Positions 16,673-24,987 of a DNA stretch of 42,435 bases are shown here, in pieces (within the stretch, counting starts at the first letter, position 1; every line of letters begins with the position of its first letter). Both the position numbers and the translations under genes were made by a program. The stretch spans positions 1 to 42,435 of the forward strand of contig JADFZS010000040.1 in assembly GCA_015232405.1 (NCBI GenBank). Reading direction: 5' to 3'. Origin of the DNA: Magnetococcales bacterium (GTDB lineage: Bacteria > Pseudomonadota > Magnetococcia > Magnetococcales > JADFYX01). The notes below the pieces were generated by a model. The model worked only from the letters and a program-made list of their open reading frames with translations, ran no database searches and was not told the origin of the DNA.

Positions 16673-17194
16673 TTATTCTTGATGCTGCCAATCTATGAAA
16701 TCACTTTTAAGTGCTGAATCCATTTTATACTTTTTCATATGTAGTAACAGTACTGCTAGAACGTAAATTATCCCACCGATAAAATCTGTAAAATCATCTG
16801 GCCCGTTATAGTCGTGCATAAACCAGATTAAGCATACGGAGAAAACAAGAAACAACACTAAAGCTATCTGGTTTGACGCTCTTATCGACAGTAGCTTTTT
16901 TAAATCCCATCTGAATATTTTTAGCAACAAAACCAATGGTAGGGAAAATATATTACCGCCTGCTATTGTCATAAATAGTACAGAAATAATGAAAGAGGCT
17001 ATCATGCTAGTAAAAAAAATATAAACTACGACTCGTGATGGGTATTCGCCTACATCAACAAAAAGACAAAAAATAAAAAGTACTGCTGCACCTTTGACAA
17101 AATCCCACGATATGAGCAGCAACACAAAGAGGTTGAAAAAGAGAAACTCTCTTTTTGCAAAATTAACTGGTTTTTCTTCTTCTTTTTCTACCAC
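16673..17194 (-). CDS. Unknown membrane protein (173 aa)
   Basis: No family recognised. The protein has a charged N-terminus (VEKEEEKPVNFAKRE) and about five hydrophobic segments, ending in a short cytosolic tail. It starts with GTG, which shares its first base with the TAG stop of the upstream gene (TAGTG), so translation is probably coupled to the zinc-ribbon-like protein. The pair is bounded by inverted copies of the dispersed repeat. Membrane location is inferred from hydrophobicity only. Confidence 0.6.
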   Translation of the reverse strand: MVEKEEEKPVNFAKREFLFFNLFVLLLISWDFVKGAAVLFIFCLFVDVGEYPSRVVVYIFFTSMIASFIISVLFMTIAGGNIFSLPLVLLLKIFRWDLKKLLSIRASNQIALVLFLVFSVCLIWFMHDYNGPDDFTDFIGGIIYVLAVLLLHMKKYKMDSALKSDFIDWQHQE

Positions 17195-17835
17195 TATCTG
17201 GCCCCTGTGCGTCCAGCTATGTCCTTGCCTCGCCCATAACAGCTATAATCACAGTATATATAGCCATCAAGTGTTAATATTTCGGGATCAATCAGTTCTG
17301 CTCCACAACAGCGGCAGTTGTAGAAAAAGCCATTATCTTTGATGTCTAGTTCTGAGTCATAAGGGGGGGTATGGTTGGGCCAGTTGTGACCATAATGTTT
17401 GTAGGCTAGTTCAAACATTACATACAGTTTAGCTAACTGGGCCGTGGAAATAATTGATCTATAGTTACCTCTGCCAGGATCAGGCAGGTTTTTATATGGT
17501 ATATAACCATAATTACCTTTAAATTCTAGCATATCATCTGTTTTTAAAATAGCTTTGTACTTAAGATAGTTGGCCTTATACTTCGGTGATGCAACTCGAT
17601 CTTGTTCAGTTGGTTTGGGTGTAGATTCGATATCATTACCATTGTTAACCCCAAATTCTCCCCAAGGTTCTCCTATTTTCTCTAGTGTACTATTATTTTC
17701 CCGGTCAGCGTTTTTTGAATTTTTTATCAATCTGACCAACCCTAATGCCAGAAGTCCAAAAAAAATGATGCCTATTGATACATAGGAAAAATATTCAAAC
17801 ATAATTACACGAAATTCACTGCTTGTCTCAAGCAT
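17194..17835 (-). CDS. Membrane-anchored protein with C-terminal Cys motifs
   Basis: About 213 residues, family not recognised. One N-terminal membrane segment (FSYVSIGIIFFGLLALGLVR) is followed by a polar linker. The C-terminal part contains CRCCGAEL and YCDYSCYGRGKD, four or five cysteines that could form a zinc ribbon. The frame opens at a GTG (17841), but the ATG at 17835 with GGGGAG five bases upstream is the better start. It is coupled to the membrane protein downstream. A palindromic repeat copy sits just upstream of the ribosome site. Confidence 0.6.
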   Translation of the reverse strand: MLETSSEFRVIMFEYFSYVSIGIIFFGLLALGLVRLIKNSKNADRENNSTLEKIGEPWGEFGVNNGNDIESTPKPTEQDRVASPKYKANYLKYKAILKTDDMLEFKGNYGYIPYKNLPDPGRGNYRSIISTAQLAKLYVMFELAYKHYGHNWPNHTPPYDSELDIKDNGFFYNCRCCGAELIDPEILTLDGYIYCDYSCYGRGKDIAGRTGAR

Positions 17836-17848
17836 GATCACTCCCCTA

Positions 17849-17900
17849 AACCTAGAAACGGCGGTTGGCGGTGTATGCTGACAACTGCTGTTTCTAGGTT
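17849..17900. repeat. Dispersed palindromic element, full hairpin copy
   Basis: Left arm AACCTAGAAACGGCGGTTG (17849-17867) and right arm CAACTGCTGTTTCTAGGTT (17882-17900) are complementary over 19 positions, with two G-U pairs, around a 14-base loop. The right arm is preceded by GCTGA, as in the copy near 24.9 kb. Both arms occur singly elsewhere in the window. It looks like a REP- or MITE-type element; no transposase linkage is visible. Confidence 0.75.
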
Positions 17901-18127
17901 AAACTTTATCCAATTTATATTCCCCATAATAATCAGGTGTTTTAATACTCTATCATTTTATAAAAGTTGGTGTACACTTATAAATAAATAATATGGGTCT
18001 TTATTTTTAAATATTATCTATCACTGTTAGATAAACTAAACATTTTTTGCTTATGCAATAGCTAAGACAATATGCTGGAACCACATATCTTTTTGTTAAT
18101 TTCTAAAAGAGCAGAGGTGGAGATTGG

Positions 18128-18140
18128 TTTCTAGGTTAAA
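18128..18140 (+). repeat. Short repeat fragment TTTCTAGGTTAAA
   Basis: Matches the outer end of the palindromic element. It contains the TAA stop codon (minus strand) of the AEC permease gene, so the gene end may have been set by the element. Short, therefore tentative. Confidence 0.4.
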
Positions 18141-19056
18141 AACTGATTATCCACAGCAACATTAGCGGCATGGTAAGCATAGCTAGTAGAGCTTGGGCGG
18201 TGATTATTGTTGCCATTTGTTTGTGGTCGCCGCCTAGTTGTCTGGCTAGGATATAGGCTGATGGGGCTGTTGGTAGGCAGAAAAATAGGGTTACTATTTG
18301 TAGGGTTAAGCCGGAAATGCCAATTGTTGATCCTGCTGCCCAGGCTACTACTGGTATTATCAACAGTTTTATGCTGCTTGATATTACTATCGCTGAAATG
18401 CTGGTAGTAAAATCTGTTAGTTTTAGACTGGCTCCCACAGCTAATAGTCCCAAGGGTAGGGCTGGTTGGGATAGAATTTCTAGGAATGATACTGACCAAA
18501 AGGGTAGGGTAGCTCCGCTTAAATTTAGCAAAATACCGATAAAACACCCTATGATTAAGGGGTTTTTTGTTATCTCCCATAGTAACCCCTGTATTGATGG
18601 GGCTTTTTTGCTGGTTTTAAGAGCAAATACCGTAATACACAGTACGTTAATAAGGGGTATCATGACTGCTATAACCATGGCAGCAATTATCAACCCATCT
18701 TCACCAAAAATCTGTTGTGACGCTGCAAGCCCTACATAGGTGTTAAACCTTACACTACCTTGAAATAATGATGTAAAAGCAGGACCATTTTTCCAGAACC
18801 ATTTTGATAATATGAGAAGTAATGTTGAAACTATGATCAACGGCAGACTAACCGCAAAAATAATCTCCCATGCTGCGATTTGTTCAAAAGTTGCAGTGCC
18901 AAGTTTGAATATCAACAGGGCAGGAAAAAGGATATAATAGGTGAACCGCTCTGCCATAGGCCAAAAATCATCACCTGGAAAGCGCAGATAGTTGAGAAAC
19001 ACGCCTCCTAGTACAATTAGAAAAATTGGGGCCAGGGCGTTTATGATGGTAATCAC
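18136..19056 (-). CDS. AEC (auxin efflux carrier) family permease
   Basis: Inner-membrane transporter of 306 residues with about 10 hydrophobic segments. LAPIFLIVLGGVFLNYLRF and FPGDDFWPMAERFTYYILFP at the N-terminus identify the bacterial AEC family (Mem_trans), some members of which export malate or malonate; the substrate here is unknown. It starts with GTG, fitting the family N-terminus. The start overlaps a small upstream frame by four bases. Short inverted repeat fragments lie at both ends (18128 and 19057). Confidence 0.85.
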   Translation of the reverse strand: MITIINALAPIFLIVLGGVFLNYLRFPGDDFWPMAERFTYYILFPALLIFKLGTATFEQIAAWEIIFAVSLPLIIVSTLLLILSKWFWKNGPAFTSLFQGSVRFNTYVGLAASQQIFGEDGLIIAAMVIAVMIPLINVLCITVFALKTSKKAPSIQGLLWEITKNPLIIGCFIGILLNLSGATLPFWSVSFLEILSQPALPLGLLAVGASLKLTDFTTSISAIVISSSIKLLIIPVVAWAAGSTIGISGLTLQIVTLFFCLPTAPSAYILARQLGGDHKQMATIITAQALLAMLTMPLMLLWIISF

Positions 19057-19241
19057 AAACCTAGAATCCTCTGTTTACTGTATCTGTGAGCAATATATAA
19101 CATAATAACCTCAAAAACGATTGTATAAACCAACATAAAGTTGTCTATCCCAGGTTTTGCGCCAAATTTTTTTCCATATACGTTAAATATTTTGACAATA
19201 AAATCGGTATGCAGACTCAATTTTACAACATTTTTAGTCAT
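19053..19241 (-). CDS. Possible small protein upstream of the AEC permease
   Basis: A 62-residue frame with a central hydrophobic stretch (NFMLVYTIVFEVIMLYIA). It overlaps the permease start as GTGA, the pattern of coupled genes, which is the only support beyond its open frame. No family recognised and no clear ribosome site. It may be a chance frame. Confidence 0.3.
   Translation of the reverse strand: MTKNVVKLSLHTDFIVKIFNVYGKKFGAKPGIDNFMLVYTIVFEVIMLYIAHRYSKQRILGL
19057..19066 (-). repeat. Short repeat fragment AAACCTAGAA
   Basis: Matches the outer end of the palindromic element, in the opposite orientation to the fragment at 18128, so the AEC permease lies between inverted copies. Ten bases only; could be chance. 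Confidence 0.3.
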
Positions 19242-19421
19242 GATTTTATATTTTTCAACACTTATGATTCCAGCAAAAATAATTGTGAATATCTATGCTC
19301 TAGTTATTGTTGAAGAATGGAGTTTTTCTCTTTATTTTGCTGTCTAATAGGTCCATCCATTGCATATATTTATAGTGGAAGTAGTTTTTTTTATTGGCGG
19401 AATGTAAAAAGGAGAATCGTC

Positions 19422-19547
19422 ATGTTTAACGAGAACCAAAATAAATTGTGGATGTTTGGGCAAGATCTTAAAAAAATAGCCTCTAAATGTAAAAATACAA
19501 AAGCAGTTAAAAAGGGGCAAAAAAGGTCGGAAAAAAGCTCAAAATGA
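19422..19547 (+). CDS. Small basic protein (41 aa)
   Basis: A short open frame, MFNENQNKLWMFGQDLKK onwards, preceded by a near-perfect ribosome site (AAGGAG, seven bases before the ATG). The C-terminal half is strongly basic (K, R, S rich). No family recognised. The frame is open further upstream to 19317, but the ribosome site favours 19422. It is the only plus-strand candidate in this minus-strand block. The strong ribosome site is the main evidence that it is real. Confidence 0.45.
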   Translation: MFNENQNKLWMFGQDLKKIASKCKNTKAVKKGQKRSEKSSK

Positions 19548-19608
19548 TCTATAACACGTAGAGCAAATTAGCTTTGATTCTGTTTTTTTAATAGATCTAG
19601 ATAACGCA

Positions 19609-21084
19609 CTAGCTCATAAGCTTACTTTGGGATGTTTGTTGGGCCAGTTTTTCTAGGTGACGGCGATCTATTTTGCCATTTGCCAAGAGCGGTAACTCCG
19701 CCAACCTTTTTAAATGGTGGGGATGTTTATATCTCGCCAATATTGGGTCGAGATATTCTCTTAAACTTGCTAGCTCTATATCTTTATCACCAACAAAAAA
19801 GGCAAAACCAACTTCGCTCCATTTTTTATCAGCAACGCCAACAACTACCGATTGTGTAATATTTGGATGTAGCACCAGCTGTTTTTCCACCTCGCCGGGA
19901 AACACATTTTCGCCACCGGAGATATACATCTCTTTTTTACGTCCCATGACATAATAGAGACCTCTTTCATCCACACGAACCAGATCTCCCGTGGCAAAAT
20001 ATTCTCCCCGCATAGATAGTTTAAACTTTTCTTCATTACGCCAATATCCCAAGCAGAGATGGGGGCCAGCAATCAACATCTCCCCAACTTCATCCACCCC
20101 CACATCTTGCCCATCTTCGTCAACCACTCGAACTTTAGAAAAGGGCATGGGCCGACCAATGGAGTTCGGATAGGTGAATGACTCCTCAGTCTCATGGAGA
20201 AAACAGTTGGGACCAACCTCTGTTAAGCCGAACCCTTGCTTAAACGGAACACCATGACGATGGTAGGTTTGAATAAGTGGAAGGCTCAATGGTGCGCCAC
20301 CAGAAAGAAAAAAACGGATGTTGGAAAAATCTGTTTTGCTAAAATTATCTTCATCCGCTATGGCTTGAAACATGGTGGGGACCGCCCAAAAAACGTTTAC
20401 CCCCTCAGTTGCAATAACCTCTAAAACCCCTGCTGGTTCAAATTTTTCAAAAAGAATAAGAGTGCCACCAATTGAAAACATGGGCAGGGTAAAAACGTTG
20501 TAGCCGCCAGTATGAAAAAATGGGGTGTTTATTATTGATATATCTTGGGGTTGCAACACCCCGGTTGTTATGGTCTGTTCAATATTGGCAAGCAACATTT
20601 TACTGTGGAACAATACCCCCTTTGGCTCTCCTGTAGAGCCTGAGGTAAATAGCATCAACAAAGGATCGTCTTGTTGGATGGCAACTGCTTTTGGGGCTTC
20701 ACCATCTTGTAGATTAATCTCTGCAACCTTTTTGTAATCGATATCCATTGCAAAAGGGCATTCATCTTCTCCAATAACAATACCAGGTTCAATATGTTTA
20801 ATAATCTGGGCTAGCTCTTGTGGGGCCAGACGATGGTTTAGGGGGACAAATATTGCACCTAAGCGACAACAGGCAAAAAACAGGGTGATATGCTCCAGCC
20901 TGTTGGGGGCAAGGTAGGCTACTCTATCACCCTTTTTTATGTTGGCTGCAACTAGATATAGCTGCCAAAGACGAACTTCGCTATCAAGATCTTCATAGGT
21001 TAATCGTTTGCTAGAGCGGCGATCTATGATGGCGAGCTTGTTGGGAGTACGTTGACGGTGGAGTTGTATAAAATCTTGCCACAT
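19609..21084 (-). CDS. Acyl-CoA synthetase (class I AMP-forming ligase)
   Basis: Adenylate-forming enzyme that activates a carboxylic acid with ATP and transfers it to CoA. It has 491 residues. The phosphate-binding loop is LFTSGSTGEPKG (about 145-156). GYWRNEEK, GEYFATGDLV and GRKKEMYISGGENVFPGEVE follow, and the catalytic lysine of the C-terminal domain is in ANGKIDRR (K471). The acid substrate is unknown; the size and motifs fit short/medium-chain or aromatic acyl-CoA ligases, with MenE-like or fatty-acid ligases as options. It lies 58 bases after an alpha/beta hydrolase gene on the same strand, so a two-gene unit is likely. Confidence 0.87.
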   Translation of the reverse strand: MWQDFIQLHRQRTPNKLAIIDRRSSKRLTYEDLDSEVRLWQLYLVAANIKKGDRVAYLAPNRLEHITLFFACCRLGAIFVPLNHRLAPQELAQIIKHIEPGIVIGEDECPFAMDIDYKKVAEINLQDGEAPKAVAIQQDDPLLMLFTSGSTGEPKGVLFHSKMLLANIEQTITTGVLQPQDISIINTPFFHTGGYNVFTLPMFSIGGTLILFEKFEPAGVLEVIATEGVNVFWAVPTMFQAIADEDNFSKTDFSNIRFFLSGGAPLSLPLIQTYHRHGVPFKQGFGLTEVGPNCFLHETEESFTYPNSIGRPMPFSKVRVVDEDGQDVGVDEVGEMLIAGPHLCLGYWRNEEKFKLSMRGEYFATGDLVRVDERGLYYVMGRKKEMYISGGENVFPGEVEKQLVLHPNITQSVVVGVADKKWSEVGFAFFVGDKDIELASLREYLDPILARYKHPHHLKRLAELPLLANGKIDRRHLEKLAQQTSQSKLMS

Positions 21085-21142
21085 AAATTTTCACCATTTT
21101 TTCAAACTAGCGCAGACATTAGATATCATAGGTCGGAATCTG

Positions 21143-21925
21143 CTAAAAAAAGTTGGACAATTTTTTTGCAACTTCGGCATCTTTTTCTAAAAAGAAGAGA
21201 TGATCTGTATTTGTTATAACAGACAGAGTGGAGTTGGGTATCATCTTTACCAGCAGCTCAGCATTTTGTATGGGTACTAGATGGTCAGTGTCTCCTGTCA
21301 TAACCAAGGTCGGGCAGGTGATGGTTTCAATGGGTATGCTGTTTATTAAAAATGTGTTTACAGCATGAAATTGCAACATAACCTGGGCAGGGTCTTCCTG
21401 CTCTTTTAAACGTTGTTCTAAAATATAATTATAGGCTTCAGGGTAGTGGGTGGTGAGAAGAGGGCAGATAGTTTGAGATAGAGCCGCTTTTATACGTTGT
21501 TCAGCATTTAGACTATATATGGCTTTGACCTGTTCTTCACTTAACGAGGGAAATATTTTTCTAAAATCCTCACCAGACGATGTAGAGCAGAGGAGAGCTA
21601 AAGATTTTACCCTTTTGGGAGCTTGCAGGGTTAACAGCTGGGCAACAAACCCTCCCATGCTTAGGCCGATAACGCAAAAATTCTCATGACCAAGATCATC
21701 CAGCAAATTTAAACAATCTTCTGCTAAATCTTGCAATTGATAGGGCTTGAATTCCCGTGGAGATCTCCCCATACCCCGGTTATCGGGCATTATTACGGTA
21801 AATCGTTTACTGAGGGGTTCTGCCAACTTGCTGAATACCCAGTTTGAATTACCAAATCCCGGTATACAGATGATAGCTGGACCATCTCCCACACAATCAA
21901 AATGACCTTTAAATTTATTTGCCAT
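21143..21925 (-). CDS. Alpha/beta hydrolase
   Basis: Soluble hydrolase of 260 residues. The nucleophile elbow is GLSMGG (S89), the acid is D212 or D214 (MTGDTDHLVP) and the histidine is in NTDHLFFLE (H242), so the catalytic triad is complete. It resembles the 3-oxoadipate enol-lactonase and MenH-type group, but the substrate is not clear. AGGG precedes the ATG. Probably co-transcribed with the acyl-CoA ligase, so it may act on the same acyl compound. A repeat copy lies about 16 bases upstream of the start. Confidence 0.82.
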   Translation of the reverse strand: MANKFKGHFDCVGDGPAIICIPGFGNSNWVFSKLAEPLSKRFTVIMPDNRGMGRSPREFKPYQLQDLAEDCLNLLDDLGHENFCVIGLSMGGFVAQLLTLQAPKRVKSLALLCSTSSGEDFRKIFPSLSEEQVKAIYSLNAEQRIKAALSQTICPLLTTHYPEAYNYILEQRLKEQEDPAQVMLQFHAVNTFLINSIPIETITCPTLVMTGDTDHLVPIQNAELLVKMIPNSTLSVITNTDHLFFLEKDAEVAKKLSNFF

Positions 21926-21940
21926 TATTACCCTGATTTA

Positions 21941-21987
21941 CCTAGAAACAGCAGTTGTTTTTCTTGACAACAACTGTGCTGTCAAGG
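21941..21987 (-). repeat. Dispersed palindromic element, one good and one degraded arm
   Basis: CCTAGAAACAGCAGTTG (21941-21957) is a near-exact arm. The matching arm to its right is degraded. An inner perfect stem CTTGACA/TGTCAAG (21963-21986) is present instead. It sits between the hydrolase start and the CHAT gene end. Confidence 0.65.
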
Positions 21988-22027
21988 TGGATGAAATTGT
22001 AGCAAACATTCTGAAAAATACTAGGTA

Positions 22028-22444
22028 TTACCAGTCTGCTGCATGATGCTTTTCTACTCCCACCATCACAAATGGTGCCCAGTAAAATGGGTGGCTCCAT
22101 TCACTGCTTTTGATGAACACCTTTTGGGTTTCCAAGAGTGCCTGCTGGGGAGGTGTGCCTTTTAAAATACGCCCATAGAACTCTCGCATAAATTGTAACG
22201 TACCTTCATCGCTAATGGACCAGAGCGTAGATAGAACTGCTTTTGCTCCAGCCTCTTGGAATGCTCGTTGCAGACTATAAACTCCCTCACCATTTTGCAC
22301 CTCGCCAACCCCGGTTTCACAAGCGGAGAGAGTTACCATATCGGTGCTTGCAAGATTAAGATTAACCGCCTCCATAGCTGTTAGAATACCATCGGTTCCA
22401 TCTGGTCGCTCAACCCCTTTTATACCATCATTGGCCCCTGCCAT
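22028..22444 (-). CDS. CHAT domain C-terminal part (after the frameshift)
   Basis: Carries the second half of a CHAT (caspase-like) domain: AMAGANDG region, DGILTAMEAVNLNL, then LSACETGVGEV with the catalytic cysteine (C42 of this frame) and EGVYSLQRAFQEAGAKAVLS, ending in HPFYWAPFVMVG. It is not a natural gene start. The sequence joins the upstream frame at a GGG run (CCC at 22456-22458 on plus): removing one G gives SKAGLAMAGAND in one frame. It belongs to the TPR lipoprotein gene 22428-24803. Confidence 0.8.
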   Translation of the reverse strand: MAGANDGIKGVERPDGTDGILTAMEAVNLNLASTDMVTLSACETGVGEVQNGEGVYSLQRAFQEAGAKAVLSTLWSISDEGTLQFMREFYGRILKGTPPQQALLETQKVFIKSSEWSHPFYWAPFVMVGVEKHHAADW

Positions 22445-24803
22445 TGCAAGGCCAGCCCTTACTATATGGGTCGGCCTGAATCATCTTGGGGTATTTATCA
22501 ATTTTATCAGATGCAATGGTACTTAAGGCTACCTTCAGCCCTCTATTGTCTTGTTCACTGTTTTTTTCCAATGTATCAAGGAAAAAACCGTGGGTAGCAA
22601 GATGGAGAATACGTGGAGAATCTACCTCTGATAGAGCTTTTTCTGATGCTAGGCCTTGAGAAAATAACTTAGGAGATAATGTGCTTGCTTCCATCATGGC
22701 AGCAATCATCTGCCCCTCTTTTTTGGCGCCAACAAGAGGGGTAAAAAACAGGTCAGCCATGCGTAATCCTGTAGTCCGTTTATTAACTTCTTTTAAGGCT
22801 GATTTTATGCCATCTGCCTTCGTAGAATAGTCTGGAGAAGCAAAAATTACTGGCTCTTTGGCATCTCCACCAAGAGGCTTGATTACTAGATCACGAGCCG
22901 AGGAGAGTTGTATCAAATCCAGCATTTGCACAAGATAGTTGCCCCTCTCGTTCATCAACATTTTGAACGGTAATAGATGGAGGACACCATCCGGGATCAG
23001 ATATGCGGTTTGTTTCTCATTAAATTGAGTTGCCAGTGGTTGCCACAACTTGCTATATAGTTTTTTGAATAGAGAGTGGAGTTCTTGCAGGTTATCTTCA
23101 TCATCATAGTTTTCCATCAAATCTCGATATTCTTGGATAAGCTTGTTAATTGGCGCAAGCTTTCCCAACTCTACAATTCGCACCTTCTGCTTGGCTTCTG
23201 AGTCTACTACAACTGCAAAAAGCTGATACTCCCCAAGATCACCATTTTCAAGGTTTCGTTGTTGATAGATTTGAAAATCAACAATGATCTGTTGTGGTTT
23301 TAAAGCTGCAACCAATTGATTAGCGTCTACATCGGCACTGCTACGGCTAAGAGCTTGCACTCTTCTGCCTAGCTTCGCTTCCAACATGTTGACCTCTTCC
23401 TCAAGGGTTATTATTTTCTCATACTGGTCAGATCCTGAAAGTTGTAATCTTGCCAACTCTGCCTGTCTGCTACTCAAACCCAATGCTACACTACGCAGTT
23501 CTGGAATTTTTGTACTACGGGAAACAGCTTTGATTTTTGCTGCAATACGTAACAACAACCCTTTACGCATTAGGGATATGTTTATTGCTTCCTGGGCATT
23601 TTCAAGTGTGTTATGGCGAGTTAACAGCGAAAGATAGACATCTGTAAACAGTTTTTGTTGATGAATATATGACTGTCTGGTTTTTTTACCTGCCCCCCAC
23701 AAAACCTGGTCTAAAAACCTATTGCCTTTGCGAATTGATTTTGCAAAAAGAAATTCGGCCTCGTGGTATAACCCCTGGGCTGCGTAAACGCTGGCTAAAT
23801 TGTGCAGACTGGATACCACGTAAGGATGATTTTTACCAAGGGTGTTTTCCCATATATTGATGGAGCGTTTGAAAATAGGCGCAGCTTTGCCATATTCTGC
23901 TCTGGCACTATGCATAAGAGCCATATTGTGTAGGATATTAGCAACTAATGGATGGTTTTTTCCAAGAGAGTTTTCCCTTATCTTAAGCGATATTTTAAAA
24001 AGATAATCGGCTTTTTTATAGGCTCCCCGGTTGCTGTACAAATTAGCCAATTTATTTTGCGGATATGCCAGTTTTGGATGATCCAACCCAAAAGAGTTTT
24101 CCAAGATATCCAGCGACCATTCATAATAAAATTCAGCATTTATATTTTCCCCTTGCTCCTCAAGAAGAGTAGCATAATCGTGTAGGACAGGTGCCAAAGA
24201 GGGGTGCTCTCCACCTAGAGATTCTTCAATAATAGCCATGGAACGTTTAAAAAGTGGCTCGGCTTTACTGTTATACCCCTGATCAACATACAAACCAGCA
24301 AGATTGGTCAGACTCTCTGCCACTTTCAAATGCTCTGAGCCTAAAGTTGTCTCCCTAATCACAAGAGAGCGTTTGAAAAGTGGCTCAGCTTTGGCGTATG
24401 CCCCTTGGTCGCTATACAACATAGCCAGACCATTTAGGGTAACTGCAACATTGGGATGGTTTCTTCCTAAAGATTGCTCCCTAAAGTGAAGGGAACGTTT
24501 AAATAGCGGTTCTGCTTTTGTATAGAGTCCTTGGTGATAGTATGCCAATGCTAGGTTTTGTATAGAATCGTCAGTGCTTTTGTGGTTTTGGCCAAATTGG
24601 AGTTCAACCAAACGCAAGGCTTCTTTGGCAAATGGAGTAGCAGCTTTATAGTCACCACGATTAAATGCCTCTGAAAATTGTCTATAGTTTGAGTAATATT
24701 CATCATACTCAGCCCAATTTTTAGTAGCACATCCCGGCCCAACAAGTGTGACCAATAAAACAACTACCAACCATTTGTTAAACTGGTATCGGATTATATT
24801 CAT
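22428..24803 (-). CDS. TPR-CHAT lipoprotein, main part of a frameshifted gene
   Basis: A 791-residue frame. A lipoprotein-like signal peptide (C25 in LVGPGCATK) is followed by about eight kinesin-light-chain-type TPR units of 42 residues (roughly 40-380, e.g. AEPLFKRSL and LGRNHP repeats), a helical region, and a CHAT peptidase-like domain from about 550. The catalytic histidine is in HLATHGFF (H738). The frame is lost at a GGG run near 22457, so the catalytic cysteine lies in 22028-22444. The ATG at 24803 is preferred over an upstream TTG (24854) because it gives a proper signal peptide. Some CHAT proteins with TPRs act in defence or cell death; no such link is shown here. Confidence 0.82.
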   Translation of the reverse strand: MNIIRYQFNKWLVVVLLVTLVGPGCATKNWAEYDEYYSNYRQFSEAFNRGDYKAATPFAKEALRLVELQFGQNHKSTDDSIQNLALAYYHQGLYTKAEPLFKRSLHFREQSLGRNHPNVAVTLNGLAMLYSDQGAYAKAEPLFKRSLVIRETTLGSEHLKVAESLTNLAGLYVDQGYNSKAEPLFKRSMAIIEESLGGEHPSLAPVLHDYATLLEEQGENINAEFYYEWSLDILENSFGLDHPKLAYPQNKLANLYSNRGAYKKADYLFKISLKIRENSLGKNHPLVANILHNMALMHSARAEYGKAAPIFKRSINIWENTLGKNHPYVVSSLHNLASVYAAQGLYHEAEFLFAKSIRKGNRFLDQVLWGAGKKTRQSYIHQQKLFTDVYLSLLTRHNTLENAQEAINISLMRKGLLLRIAAKIKAVSRSTKIPELRSVALGLSSRQAELARLQLSGSDQYEKIITLEEEVNMLEAKLGRRVQALSRSSADVDANQLVAALKPQQIIVDFQIYQQRNLENGDLGEYQLFAVVVDSEAKQKVRIVELGKLAPINKLIQEYRDLMENYDDEDNLQELHSLFKKLYSKLWQPLATQFNEKQTAYLIPDGVLHLLPFKMLMNERGNYLVQMLDLIQLSSARDLVIKPLGGDAKEPVIFASPDYSTKADGIKSALKEVNKRTTGLRMADLFFTPLVGAKKEGQMIAAMMEASTLSPKLFSQGLASEKALSEVDSPRILHLATHGFFLDTLEKNSEQDNRGLKVALSTIASDKIDKYPKMIQADPYSKGWPCNGRGQ

Positions 24804-24933
24804 TTTAGTTTTCAACTGTTTTCTCCCTATAAACCGATCAAACCATGGCGACAACTACCGAATCTAGGATTATACCAAGTATGTAGTATATTACTTCCCA
24901 AAAATACTCTATCACTACTAATTCTCGTATAAA

Positions 24934-24955
24934 CCTGGAAACAGCAGTTGTCAGC
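24934..24955 (-). repeat. Dispersed repeat, single arm with long flank
   Basis: CCTGGAAACAGCAGTTGTCAGC, one mismatch from the core (CTGG for CTAG). It shares the extra TGCTGA on its inner side with the full copy at 17849, showing that conservation extends to about 25 bases. Located between the radical SAM gene end and the CHAT gene start. Confidence 0.7.
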
Positions 24956-24987
24956 ACGCCCAATTTGTTGGAATATAGGGGATGTTG

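Noticed and set aside
18131-18580. Minus-strand frame of 149 codons ending near the AEC permease gene end
   Set aside because: It overlaps the AEC permease in another frame and its composition (N, S, P, T rich) is that of a shadow frame.
19609-21925. Acyl-CoA ligase plus hydrolase as MenE and MenH of menaquinone synthesis
   Set aside because: The pairing is suggestive, but no other men genes are nearby and the motifs do not specify the substrate.
16606-24955. Integron attC sites or a CRISPR array
   Set aside because: The repeats are palindromic and scattered kilobases apart. They lack the attC core layout (RYYYAAC...GTTRRRY in the right places), and no integrase, spacers or cas genes are present.
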